From Canna indica (Eukaryota; Streptophyta; Magnoliopsida; Zingiberales; Cannaceae), in NCBI GenBank assembly GCA_034359265.1, contig CP136892.1:13750501-13814500 (forward strand): a stretch of 64,000 nucleotides of DNA, read 5' to 3'. Numbering within the stretch: position 1 is the first letter of the stretch; every line of letters begins with the position of its first letter. This document shows, piece after piece, positions 34,679 through 46,647 of this stretch. The notes below the pieces were generated by a model, which did not search any database, was not told the DNA's origin, and saw only the letters and a list, made by a program, of their open reading frames with translations. The translations under genes were made by a program, and so were the position numbers.

Positions 34679-34930
34679 AGCATTTACTCAAAATCATAAT
34701 ATGAATATAAAAAATTCTTAGATCCATAACATGGATTTGGAAACTCTTGAATCCATAATTTTTTACCTAAAAATATCAATTTTTCCTCTCAAATAATTGA
34801 ATATGCATGTGCAAAAACTGGGGGTAAAATCGATATTTTGGATAAAAAATTATGGATCTGGAAATTTCCAAATTCATATTATACATTCGGGAATTTCCCA
34901 TATCCATGTTATGATTTTGAGTAAATGCTC
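34679..34930. mobile_element. MITE with about 30-bp terminal inverted repeats
   Basis: Left end 'AGCATTTACTCAAAATCATA' and right end 'TATGATTTTGAGTAAATGCT' (within a longer inverted match) define a 252-bp element. The interior shares 'AATTCTTAGATCCATAACAT' with the element at 31659-32054. The target duplication is not clear. Confidence 0.75.
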
Positions 34931-35327
34931 TTGATTTATTAGATCTACAATATTCTTGTCTAGATCCATGTACTCATATTTATACATTTATTCCTAACTT
35001 ATTATTAATGAATCATTAACAGTAGTGAATTGCTAAAGTAGTACCCCAACATAAGATGAGGATTGAGAGGCATATAAAATGGCACGTTAGAGAGTGGAAT
35101 CTACGCCTATTTTCTCCTCCTCTCCATGTAGATAAGATGGCTAAAACCACCACAAATCCAATTGCCGCCATCAAACAAAAGACTGCTCATCCATCAATCA
35201 ATTGCATGATTTATCAGGCCATGCAATCAATATCCGGCCCCCAACAGTACATTTGCTTGTGCTTTAATTTGTTGGATCACGTATATATCCATAATCCATG
35301 CATCACCAATTATTCATTCTTATTTTC

Positions 35328-35330
<3 letters not shown>

Positions 35331-35379
<49 letters not shown>
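35331..35379. repeat. (TA)n microsatellite
   Basis: About 24 TA units. Confidence 0.95.
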
Positions 35380-35386
<7 letters not shown>

Positions 35387-35609
35387 GGTATTCATAGGAA
35401 CCTTGAATTCATACATGCAATATAATTTTTCACCTTTTGTTTGCCAATTCATGCCAAGTTTTTTTTCATTTAAAAGTTTGAAATATTATCACATATTTTA
35501 TACATCAATCTATTTTAAAATAAAATTAAAAATAAAAGTGTGTTCATATGATTTTTTTAGTTTTAAAAAATTGTAACATTTTTTTTTTATAAAAAGAAAA
35601 AAATACTAG

Positions 35610-36065
35610 GATCTCAACCAACGGCAAGAGAATCGTGATACAAGAAACTCTCAAGCTTAGGAGGTCGAGTGAAAGTCCAAAAAATAGACTCCTTACGAAT
35701 TCTAACTGAGTTTGCTGCCCATGCAATTTTATTAACATTTCTATGAACATAATAAAATGTTACATAAAAAAATTTTGTAAGTAAAGAACCAATGTCTTGG
35801 AATAGGGATCGCAAGCTTCAAGGCTACTGAACATTGCTATTGATGATATCTACAACCTGTTTGCAATTCGTTTCGATGATGAAGTCAAAGTTCTTGCTAT
35901 AAGCATAAGACAGAGCATAGTAGATGATAGTAGCTTCGGAATAAAAAATAAAAAAGAAAATAAAATAATAATTTGAGGCAAAAATATACTTGTCTTTATA
36001 GTTACGAAGTATAATTGTAGCACCACCATCATCGTTAATTAAGTCATCACAGTTACATTTGAGCC
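35610..36065 (-). pseudogene. RNase H-like domain relic upstream of the proton pump gene
   Basis: Minus-strand reading gives 'WLKCNCDDLINDDGGATIIL', then 'SEATIIYYALSYAYSKNFDF', then 'TNCKQVVDIINSN', then 'YVHRNVNKIAWAANSVRIR'. This is the full order of a plant RVT_3/RNase H domain, with stops between blocks. It resembles the relics at 13074 and 32860 in type, not in sequence detail. Confidence 0.65.
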
Positions 36066-36360
36066 AATTGCAACATGAATTACTATTTTTATTAAGACAA
36101 ATTTAAGTTGAAATAAATTTAAAATATAAAACCACGATTGATAATAATAAACAAAGAAATTTTCGAGTGAAACTAAAAACAACTTAAATCAAAAGATTAT
36201 ATTGAAATATTTCAAGTTAAAAGGCTAAAAGTGCAAAAGAAGAGAGACAACCTAACAAACAAATATGAAATAGGACATTAATGATGGGTGAGTAATCGCA
36301 AAAAGCCCCCTGTGATTTGTAGTTTTCAATGATAGTTCTTTCGTGTTCTCAGGCTCGCTC

Positions 36361-36367
36361 TATAAAC
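36361..36367 (+). promoter_or_regulatory. Probable TATA box of the H+-pyrophosphatase gene
   Basis: TATAAAC lies 120 bases before the start codon. A start of transcription near 36393 would give a 5' UTR of about 95 bases. Confidence 0.5.
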
Positions 36368-36434
36368 AAGTGTCGTGCAATTTTGGAGACGCCACTCTGT
36401 AGAGCGAGCTGGGAAGCTACGAAACCCTCGCTTC

Positions 36435-36458
36435 GCCGCCGCCGCCGCCGCCGCCGCC
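36435..36458 (+). repeat. (GCC)8 repeat in the 5' UTR
   Basis: A pure GCC run about 30 bases before the ATG of the proton pump gene. GC-rich 5' UTR trinucleotide runs are common in plant housekeeping genes. Confidence 0.85.
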
Positions 36459-36486
36459 AACCGCTGTTCGTTGAGGTTTAGCTCCA

Positions 36487-39400
36487 ATGGGGTCGACGAT
36501 ACTGACGGACCTCCTGACGGAGATCCTGATCCCGGTGGCAGCCGTGGTGGGGATCGCCTTCGCGCTGATGCAGTGGCTGCTGGTCTCGAAGGTGAAGCTC
36601 TCCCCAGAGAGGTCGGCAAACAACAAGAACGGGCTGTCGGACTACCTCGTTGAGGAGGAGGAAGGGCTCAATGATCACAACGTGGTCGTCAAGTGCGCCG
36701 AGATCCAGAACGCCATCTCCGAAGGTGGGAATTTGAGCATTTCTTTGCAAATTTGGCCTTGATTTTGTGAATATGTGAAGGACTTTTGAATTATTTCCTC
36801 TGCTTGAATTTCTAACTTAAAAAGAATCACTGAAAGAAAAATTAGTAGTTTGATTAATTAGTGTTTTTTAGAAAGAAAAATGAACTTTGTCTCTTGACAT
36901 ATAAAACTTGAGAAGTATGCTGTAGGTTTAATGTGGATTGTCCGTTTACTTTTCCTCAAAAGATTCTTTTATTAGATCCTATCTTTACCTTTATTTTATT
37001 TTATTTTATTTCATTTCATTTCGTTGCTATCTTTGCTTGGTTGAATTTCAAATTCAATTCTAAGAAGATGATATTCCAGTGCACTTCTCTTAAGCTCCAT
37101 TTTTTTCTTTTTGCTATGAGAAACTAAAATTTTGCATGTTTTTAATGCAATTTGGTTGATGTAGTGGACCCACTAGTAGCTTAGTGGTTACACATCTGGT
37201 TATGTTATCAATAAGTCAAGGGTTCAATCCCTGATTGTAGCGCTTTATGCGCCTATTTCCACATCTATGTATGTCTTGTAATGCGCCTTGTGCATATATT
37301 CTCCCGTCTATGTATGCTTTGTAATGACTGTTATAAAAACATTTTAAAATAATTTTTTTTATCGAATCTTTAATTGTTTTCATACTCTGCAACTATACAC
37401 GTCATACTACCAAGTTCCACTGTGTAAATAATTTGGCTTGCAAAACGCATGAGCTATTGAAGGTGTGAATTGTCTCCCTGGGAAATATTTTACATTCTTA
37501 TTAGTTATTACTATTAATGATTGCTGCTTTAAATGATCCAAGTCACAAGGAATCTAAATTACATTTTGGGATGGAAATTAGAAACCGAACCGCAAAATTC
37601 GGTTTAAGATAATGATTTTTCGGTTTGGTTTTAGTGAATTAATTCAAAAAACCAGTTTAATTTGGTTCTGTTTTATAGATTTATTATAAAATAGACACAT
37701 ATATAATTACAAATGTTTTATTTTTGTTTTTTTAGTAATAGTTATCCGTTTAGCAACCGGTCAACTGTTTAATAATCGGAAAACCGCATTAATTCGTACC
37801 ATTTAAGCTGGTTCGTTTCACCATTGGATATCCAACGGTTAAACGGTTTCGGTTTTAACCAAACCGTTGTCATTCCTAGCCTACATTAATGTGTAGTTCA
37901 TTAATGTGTAGTTCATAATTGGGAATGTACTTTACCACACAAAATATCTTCAAACGTACCATGCTATCTAGTCCAACTTATCATGAAAAGGAGTCATATC
38001 CCATGCTATCTAAATTTATAAGTTGTTTTCATATTCTTCTTACAGTATTTTTTAGAATGATTGGTATCGTCCATTGGTGGTCAACTAATACTAGCATTTA
38101 TACAATGATTTTCTGATTTGGATGGGATTTCATCATTTCCTTATCTCACTTGAATGTCAAAAATAATAAATTGCCAAACAGTTTAAATTTCAATACATGT
38201 TTAAGTTTTTCTTCCATGTTAACCCTTTTCTCTTTTTCCAATTTTATTGAACAAATAGTAAATATCATGTTCATATGTTAATCACCGATTATACGATTAT
38301 ATAATTTGAAGATACCCTTTTCTTGTGAGCAGGCGCCACTTCTTTCCTTTTTACCGAATATCAGTATGTTGGGATCTTCATGGTTGCATTTGCAGTCCTT
38401 ATCTTCCTCTTTCTTGGTTCTGTGGAAGGCTTTAGCACCAAATCTCAGCCATGCACCTATAGCAAGGATAAATATTGCAAATCAGCACTTGCAAACGCTG
38501 GCTTCAGCACTATCTCCTTCTTGCTTGGTGCAATAACATCACTGGTTTCTGGTTTCCTTGGGATGAAAATTGCAACCTATGCAAATGCAAGAACAACTCT
38601 AGAAGCTAGGAAGGGAGTAGGAAAGGCTTTCATCACTGCTTTCCGGTCTGGTGCAGTCATGGGATTTTTGTTGGCAGCAAGTGGCTTGTTGGTCCTATAT
38701 ATTACCATCAACTTATTCAAATTATACTATGGTGATGACTGGGAAGGGCTTTTTGAGTCTATTACTGGTTATGGTCTTGGTGGGTCTTCTATGGCTCTTT
38801 TCGGGAGAGTAGGTGGTGGTATCTACACAAAAGCTGCTGATGTTGGTGCTGACCTTGTTGGGAAGGTTGAGAGGAATATTCCTGAAGATGACCCTAGAAA
38901 CCCAGCTGTAAGTTCCTCTAGTTTTTATGCCATGTCTATGTTTTCTTTCTGTTATTTTTGAAACCCACTTTTTTTTTTTCCAAACTTCAGCTTTTAACTT
39001 AGAATGCTAAACCTTAGGCATTATCTACCAAGTATTCCAGATCAGTATAACCTTCTATATTTAAGCTATTTCTACAGACCAGATGTATATATTTTATCTT
39101 CTAGTTACATCTTACAGGTGATAGCTGACAATGTCGGAGATAATGTTGGGGATATTGCTGGGATGGGATCTGATCTTTTTGGTTCATATGCTGAATCATC
39201 ATGTGCTGCCCTTGTTGTTGCCTCTATTTCTTCATTTGGAGTCAACCATGAATTTACTGCAATGTGCTACCCTTTGCTTATTAGCTCTATGGGAATCATA
39301 GTTTGTTTGATAACTACTCTCTTTGCAACTGATTTTTTTGAGATAAAGGCTGTTAATGAGATTGAGCCTGCTCTAAAGAAGCAGCTTGTGATCTCCACTG

Positions 39401-41512
39401 CACTTATGACTGTTGGTATTGCAATTGTTAGTTGGATAGCTCTCCCATCAAAATTCACAATATTTAGTTTCGGTGAGCAGAAGCAGGTCAAAAATTGGTA
39501 AGTTTTATTTGCCTATTATTTCGGGAGACAATCAGATTTGAATGTTATCTAATAATCATAGATGAGCAGGGAGTTATTCTTTTGTGTTGCAATTGGATTA
39601 TGGGCTGGCCTGGTTATTGGGTTTGTCACAGAGTACTATACAAGCAATGCATATAGGTAAGAAATAAGTTATCCCGTCCTTCCAAGCAGAAGTTACCTCA
39701 ATTTGTTGTTCAAAAATAATCTCCTGTCTTAATCGTTCCCTTTGCAGTCCTGTCCAAGACGTTGCTGATTCTTGTCGAACTGGAGCTGCCACTAATGTTA
39801 TTTTTGGGCTGGCATTAGGATACAAGTCCGTCATTATTCCAATTTTTGCTATTGCCATCAGCATATTTGTTAGTTTCAGTCTTGCTGCCATGTATGGTAT
39901 TGCTGTTGCTGCTTTAGGTATGCTGAGTACTATTGCTACTGGCTTGGCTATTGATGCCTATGGGCCCATCAGTGACAATGCTGGAGGCATTGCTGAGATG
40001 GCTGGAATGAGCCATAGAATCCGGGAGAGAACAGATGCACTTGATGCTGCTGGCAACACTACAGCAGCCATTGGGAAGGTATCGTAATTTTGTGCCACTT
40101 CTGCATTAGATTAACTATGATAGATCAGCTTGAAGCTTGTCAAGTAAATCTATGACCAACCTTTGGCAATGCACTTGAAGCTTGATGCCAAGTCATGCTT
40201 TAGGTTCAAAATTACACTTTCATTACCAATTAGGTTAAGAAACATTTTTTCATAATAACTGCTGCAGATTGAAAAAATATTGCTAAAATCACTATCAGCT
40301 ATAACTGTTTTAGTGCTCTTTTGTTGCTTTTTTTGGCGTGTTCAACATGAAGAAGTATTTTGAGAATGATTCTGGAACTGTTTAGAAAAAGAAGACAATT
40401 TGATGAAAGAAGTCTTACTTATAGTTATAGTAGTAGTCATCATATTTTGAACTAGGAAGGATTCTTCTGTTATTTTATCTAATATTCTTTTTCGTCTTTT
40501 GCTTTATTGGCACAAAAAAACACTAAAACTAAAAGCGTGAAGTTCCACCTTTTTTTTCCCTTCTTGTTGTCATTGCCATATATTAATGTTGCACATGAAC
40601 ATTGCTGCCATGGTTCTTAGTGAATGCTTTTCATATTTTAACTTTCTTTACACAGGGCTTTGCCATTGGTTCAGCAGCCTTGGTGTCTCTTGCACTATTT
40701 GGTGCCTTTGTGAGTCGAGCGGCTATTTCCACTGTGGATGTTCTGACACCAAAGGTGTTCATCGGGTTAATTGTTGGTGCAATGCTTCCTTACTGGTTTT
40801 CAGCCATGACCATGAAGAGTGTTGGCAGTGCAGCGCTGAAGATGGTTGAGGAGGTTCGCAGGCAGTTCAACACTATTCCCGGTCTTATGGAAGGTACCAC
40901 AAAACCTGATTATGCAACCTGTGTTAAGATCTCAACAGATGCCTCAATCAAAGAGATGATTCCCCCTGGTGCCCTTGTGATGCTTACTCCCCTGATTGTT
41001 GGAACGTTCTTTGGTGTGGAAACCCTCTCTGGGGTTCTTGCTGGTTCTCTTGTCTCTGGAGTTCAGGTACAATAAGAATTTATTTTCAATACATTCACTA
41101 GTTGACTATGTGATTTTCTTTATAATGGTGACATATTCTTTATGGCACAGATTGCTATTTCTGCATCAAATACTGGTGGTGCATGGGACAATGCCAAGAA
41201 GTATATTGAGGTACAGCCTCCTTTCAGTATCCTATTCTTCAAAGTTCTTGATCCTGAGGCCTGTTTCTTTGCAATTTGCTAAACCTCATTTGTTGTGTTA
41301 ATTAGGCTGGGGCATCGGATCATGCTAGAAGCCTTGGCCCGAAAGGGTCCGAGCCACACAAGGCTGCCGTCATTGGTGACACCATTGGGGACCCTCTCAA
41401 GGATACATCTGGGCCCTCGCTTAACATTCTTATCAAGCTAATGGCTGTGGAATCTCTTGTGTTTGCACCATTCTTTGCAACTCATGGAGGTATCCTGTTC
41501 AAGATCTTCTAA
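36487..41512 (+). CDS. Type I vacuolar H+-translocating inorganic pyrophosphatase (V-PPase)
   Basis: Tonoplast proton pump that hydrolyses pyrophosphate and moves H+ into the vacuole (AVP1/VHP family). Exons: 36487-36724, 38333-38907, 39118-39497, 39570-39656, 39748-40078, 40656-41066, 41151-41210, 41306-41512. All introns are GT-AG and the joined CDS is 2289 bases, 762 residues plus stop, within the normal size of about 760-770. Seen motifs: [11 protein letters not shown] (PPi binding, from residue 249), DNVGDNVGD, '[18 protein letters not shown]', and [17 protein letters not shown] near the C-terminus. The Ala in GNTTAA is the residue of K+-dependent enzymes; K+-independent (type II) ones have Lys. 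The family has 16 membrane helices. The ATG is the first after the TATA box and starts a hydrophobic helix ([20 protein letters not shown]). Intron 1 holds a SINE and a MITE; a Copia element lies 459 bases after the stop. No lesion was seen. Confidence 0.97.
37163..37350 (+). mobile_element. tRNA-derived SINE in intron 1 of the proton pump gene
   Basis: A-box TAGCTTAGTGG at 37177-37187 and B-box GGTTCAATCCC at 37221-37231, spaced as in pol III promoters, followed by a tRNA-unrelated body ('GCGCCTATTTCCACATCTAT'). Resembles the plant Au-type SINEs in layout. Edges are approximate and no target duplication was seen. Confidence 0.6.
37566..37879. mobile_element. hAT-like MITE in intron 1 of the proton pump gene
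   Basis: Inverted CCGGTTTGGTTT-like and AACCAAACCG arms, with degraded ends (TTGGGATGG and CATTCCTAG). The flanks ATTACATT (37558-37565) and CCTACATT (37880-37887) agree at 6 of 8, which fits an old 8-bp hAT duplication. Confidence 0.6.
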
Positions 41513-41971
41513 CTTGAGGGTAACGAGGACACAATTTCTTCAGGTTGCTGAAACCTTCTTAAACCAGTAATTTCAAATTGCTATCTTTTTGCCTTTCACT
41601 GTTATAGTTTTCCTTTGTGATAGTCAGTACAATCAGTGGCACTACATATATAACTGGATTACATTTTCCCATATTTATTGAGCTAAGAGGCACACAATTT
41701 TTCCTTATGCTTGGTGATGTGATCATTGTGGTGTATTGACAGTAAATGTTCTTGAGAGAATGAGAAAATTATATGTTAATTTTGTTGGTTCTCTTGCATG
41801 ATCCATTGAGCTGCATGTCAAAAAAATATCTGTCAACTGTATGCAAAAAACTTATTTTGAGAACTCTTAAGTCCAGTGCCCCAGGTCACAATCAACCAAC
41901 TAGCTCGCCATAGTAACTATGAAATTGAATCCCAAGGTTGTGCAATTGGAGGAGTACCATGTCATTGTTTG
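41513..41971. other. 3' flank of the proton pump gene
   Basis: Expected 3' UTR and downstream sequence. No clear poly(A) signal could be singled out and no other gene was seen. Confidence 0.5.
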
Positions 41972-44900
41972 TGTTAGGAGTTAGGACACTTGTATTTAGT
42001 CCCATATGGAGTAATTCGTTTATGTAAATCTTGTTTCTATTATATAAATATATGTGGTAGGGGAGGTCTACCACGAACGGGGAGTTTCCCATAATATTTT
42101 CCTCCCAACTACATGGTATCAGAGCTGATCCTAATTTTTTGAGCCCATCATTTTCTCAACACGCTCTCGAGGTGTCGGCCATCTCAACACGCTCTTGAGG
42201 CGTTGGCCATCTGTTCACACCGCAAGAACGCATCTGGGGCGTCACCTCTACGGCTGCGTATCTTCACCGTTGAGCATCATCAACGCCCTGAAGCGTTATC
42301 ATCAACACCTCTGCTCGCTTGTCATCAACAGAGGAATCAACGTTAGCGCCTCTTCTCAGCGCTTCCTCCTGCCTGCGCGTGATCACCACGCGTCTTCAAC
42401 AATGCCTCCAGGTCACGCGCATCGCCTCTTTGCTATGCCGCTCCGCGTCTTCATTCCCACAATGCATCCGGCAGCGCACTATTCCGTGGAGTCTTTTGTG
42501 AACGCCTTCTTCACCAAATCTCCTCCTTGTAATCTCCTGTGAGCGATCCAAGGTAGCCATCCATAGCGATTAAAATCTTCTTCGGAATCATCTGATTTGG
42601 TGATCAGATTTCTTCTCCTTCAAAAGAAAAGCCAATGTTTTCTTATCAAGAGGTCACGTGACCTTGGTGAAGATTGCTGCAAGAAACAAGAAAAAAAAGG
42701 AAAAAGAAAAAGAAGCAAAAAGTGGATATTTCATTTATTCCACTTGTGGCCCACAAGTCCAATAAATCCAATTGAGAAGCTTGGGCTTATGTGGCCCACT
42801 AAGTCCACTTGAGTCTTTAAACTCCAACATCATCATGTCTCTTGGCGATAAAAAAGGAAACAAATGGTATCTCTCTCATACTGTTGGTGCTGCTCAATCT
42901 CTTCAGAAGTCACACATGAGACACAAGCTCAATATTAGTATTTATGCTGAGGAATATGCTCGGTTTCTCCAATTTCAAAATGCTCAGAAATCTACCTCAC
43001 AGTTTGCTCATGGAGGTGCATCTACTGCTTGCTTAACACAAACCTCAGGGTCTAATTCGTGGATTTTAGATTCAGGAGCTTCTGAACATATGTCTAGTAA
43101 CATTTCTTCCTTCTCTCATCTCAAGACACCTTCCCATCCTATCATAGTTACTATTGCTGATGGGTCTCACTCATCAATTAAAGGAATTGATATTGTTTCT
43201 CCTACATCTTCATTATCATTATCTTCTACCTTTTATATCCCAGAATTTTCTCTAAATCTTTTGTCTGTCAGCAAACTTACAAAATTATTGAATTGTTCAA
43301 TCACTTTTACTTCTGATTCTGTTATTATTCAGGACTTGCGAACTGGAAGGGTGATTGGCACTGAGCATGAATCTCGAGGCTTATACCACCCTGCTATAGA
43401 ACATTCTTCTGCATTAGTGGCTGAGTCATCTCCTCTCCAAATCCATTGTCGTTTGGGTTATCCTCATCTTCGTAAGCTTCAACAAATGGTACCATCTCTT
43501 TCTTACCTTCAGAATCTTGATTGTCAATCATGTCAGCTAGGAAAACATACTAGATCTTCATTTCCTAGTAAAGCAAGTACTCGGGCCTCTACACCTTTTT
43601 CCTTAATACATTCAGATATTTTGGGTCCTAGTCGCACTTCCTCCAAATTAGGGCACAAATATTTTGTTACCTTTATTGATGATTATTCTAGAATGACATG
43701 GTTATTTTTGCTCAAAGAGCGTTCCGAACTCTTTATCATTTTCTTCGCTTTCTTTGCTGAAATTAAAACTCAGTTTGACACTCCTATTCGTGTGTTACGA
43801 AGTGATAATGCTAAATAATATTTTTCAAATCAATTCCAAACATTCTTTGCACATCACGACATACTTCACCAATCATCTTGTCCCCACACACCTCAACAAA
43901 ATGGGATTTTGCCGAACGAAAAAATAGACATCTCGTAGAAACTGCTAGAACACTTCTTCACATGAATGTCCCTTTCACTTTTTGGGATGATGCTGTTTTG
44001 ACGGCCTGCTATCTTATAAATCACATGCCTTCCTCTGTTATACAAGGACAAATTCCTTTTTCCAAATGACACACTCTACAAACTTCCACCTCGAACCTTC
44101 GGCTATACTTGCTTTGTTCATGCTTTATCCACAGGAAAAGACAAGCTAGCCCCACGTGCAATTAAATGTATTTTTCTTGGGTATTCTCGTCTTCAGCGGG
44201 GTTATTGTTGTTATTCTCCTAAACATCAACGTGGCTTTATCTCTGCTGATGTTTCCTTCTTCGAGGATACACCATTCTTTACCAATACGCCCTCCACATC
44301 TATGCCCATTACTGAGGTTTTGCCTATTCCTGTTCTCTTATATACTACACCTGAGCCTATTCCCTCCAACCCTGCTCCGGCTCAGCCATTACAGGTTTAT
44401 CGTCGTCGAACACAACAAACTCCTCATGATTTCGCTGCCTCACCTGCTGCCCCTACAGTTCCGAGTCTTCCACCTGACGCTGACATTGATCCCCCCATTG
44501 CTCTTCGGAAAGGTACTCGTCAGCATAAAATGCCTTATCCCCTATCGGATTTTGTTTCCTACTCCGCTTTATCACCAAATTATTATGCTTTTATTTCCTC
44601 CTTGTCTTCTGTTACTATTCCACAACATCTTTCAGAAGCTCTTTCCCAAAAAGGATGGCGACAGACTATGATTGAGGAGATGTCTGCGCTTCATGATAAT
44701 GGCACATGAGATTTGGTCCCTCTTCCTCCAAATAAATCTACAGTTGGTTGCAAATGAGTTTACACTATAAAGATTTCGCCTAATGGTTCTATTGATAGGC
44801 TTAAGGCTCGATTGGTAGCCAAGGGATACACTCAGATTTATGACGTGGATTATATAGACACTTTTTCTCCTGTGGCCAAAATATTCGTTTATTTCTTGCT

Positions 44901-46311
44901 ATGGTTGCCACTTTTAATTGACCACTTCACCAGCTGGACATCAAAAATGCATTCCTTCATGGTGACATTGATGAGGAGGTATATATGGAGCAACCATCAG
45001 GTTTTGTTGCTCAAGGGGAGTCAAGACTAGTGTGTCGATTAAAGAAATCTTTATATGGTCTGAAACAATCTCCGAGAGCTTGGTTTGGAAAATTTAGCTC
45101 TTCCCTACTTCAGTTTGGCATGATCAAATGCATTTCAGATCACTCGGTCTTTCACCTCAGTTCATCATCTGGAAAACGAATATTGTTGATTGTTTATGTT
45201 AGATGATATAATCATCACAGGAGATGACATAGAGAGGATTAAGAGACTAAAAGCCTATTTGCATCAACAATTTCAAATAAAAGATTTGGGCAACTTGAGA
45301 TATTTTCTAGGCATCGAGGTAGCCCGATCTGAAGGAAGGATATTTATGTCACAAAGAAAGTATGCACTTGATATACTTGAGGGCACAGGTATGCTGGGAG
45401 CCAAACCAGTTGACTCACCTATGGATTGTAATGCCAAGCTACTACCTGGACAGGGGGAGTCTTATCTGATCCAGGTAAATATCGCAGGCTAGTATGCCAA
45501 CTCAACTATCTCGAGATTAGTCGATTACTAGACATGATATTTCATTTGCTGTGAGTGTGATTAGCCAATTTCTTGAGACTCCTTGCGAGGATCATTAGAC
45601 AACAACTTTGAGAGTAGTTCGCTATCTTAAAGCTGCTCCTGGTAAATGACTAATATATCATGGTCAAAGTCATCTTCAAGTAATTGTATATATACAGACG
45701 CAGATTGGGCAGGTGCACCCACTGATCGACGATCTACATTCGACTTTTGTGTTCTTCTTGGATGAAATCTAATCTCATGAAAAAGTAAAAAAACAAAATG
45801 TAGTAGCAAGATCAAGCGCAGAGGCTGAGTACAGGGCTATGACAATGGCTACTTGTGAACTAATGTGAGTGAAGCAAATAATGATAGAATTGGGATTCAA
45901 GCATCCCGAGCCTATGAAGTTATATTGTGATAATCAAACTGCTATGTATATAGCTTCTAATCCAGTTTTTCATGAGAGAACAAAACATATAGAGATTGAT
46001 TGTCATTTTATTAGAGAAAAGGTGCAATATAAAGAAATTACAATGTCATTTGTCAGTTCCAGTGATTAGTTAGCTGATGTATTAACTAAATCTCTTCGTG
46101 GTCCAAGGATTGAGTATATTTGTAACAAGCTCGGGCTTTATAACATTTATTGCCCAGCTTGAGGGAGAGTGTTAGGAGTTAGGACACTTGTATTTAGTCC
46201 CATATGGAGTAATTCGTTTATGTAAATCTTGTTTCTATTATATAAATATATGTGGTAGGGGAGGTCTACCACGAACGGAGAATTTCTCATAATATTTTCC
46301 TCCCAACTACA
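41972..46311 (+). mobile_element. Young, gag-deleted Copia LTR retrotransposon (copy 2)
   Basis: LTRs 41972-42113 and 46170-46311 are both 142 bp, start TGTTAGGAGT and end CAACTACA. By eye they differ at only three positions near the 3' end (GGGGAGTTTCC against GGAGAATTTCT). A perfect duplication GTTTG flanks it (41967-41971 and 46312-46316). TGGTATCAGAGC starts at 42114 and a purine tract 'TTGAGGGAGAG' precedes the right LTR. The 4340-bp length is short because most of gag is missing. Confidence 0.95.
42834..46080 (+). pseudogene. pol: Copia copy 2 pol with residual gag, broken
   Basis: The frame 42772-43818 starts with a short gag remnant and goes straight into protease ('WILDSGASEHM' near 43060) and integrase ('CQSCQLGKHTRSSFPSK', 'HSDILGP', 'YFVTFIDDYSRMTW'). 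A stop follows at 43816-43818. Integrase continues in another frame ('FAERKNRHLVETART', 43878-44069). Reverse transcriptase is spread over 44620-45480 with frameshifts; the YVDD box region at about 45195-45210 is broken by a frame change and a TAG. RNase H is at 45690-46080 ('YCDNQTAMYIASN', 'RTKHIEIDCHFIREK'). No capsid part of gag is present. Confidence 0.9.
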
Positions 46312-46647
46312 GTTTGGGTTCAAACCAAAGAACTGAACTGAACCCAAAATTTTTGTTAGGTTCAGTATTTTCTTGGTTTAGTTTGCTTTCTGAATTTGCA
46401 AATTGATTCTAGTTTGTAAGAGTTTTCTTAATTTCAAGCAAACTAACTGAAAAAAACTAAGTGAAAAATTATTTTCATTGAATTTCATTGCCTTATGCTT
46501 CTTTTTAATAACTACTAATCTTTCATTGTACCAAAGGGATTTTTGAGAAGTCATAGGGTGGAGTTATAGTGTCCACAGCATTTCTACATAATTGTTGTTT
46601 GTAAAGAAAAAGTGTGAAATTTCTTACAGGTTGAGCATATAACATAA

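Noticed and set aside
36375..36653. Open frames overlapping V-PPase exon 1 on both strands
   Set aside because: Shadows of the GC-rich 5' UTR and exon 1; the V-PPase frame accounts for the sequence.
42195..42542. 115-codon open frame in the leader of Copia copy 2
   Set aside because: The region consists of GAGGCGT- and CAACGC-like low-complexity repeats between primer site and gag; not a protein family I recognise.
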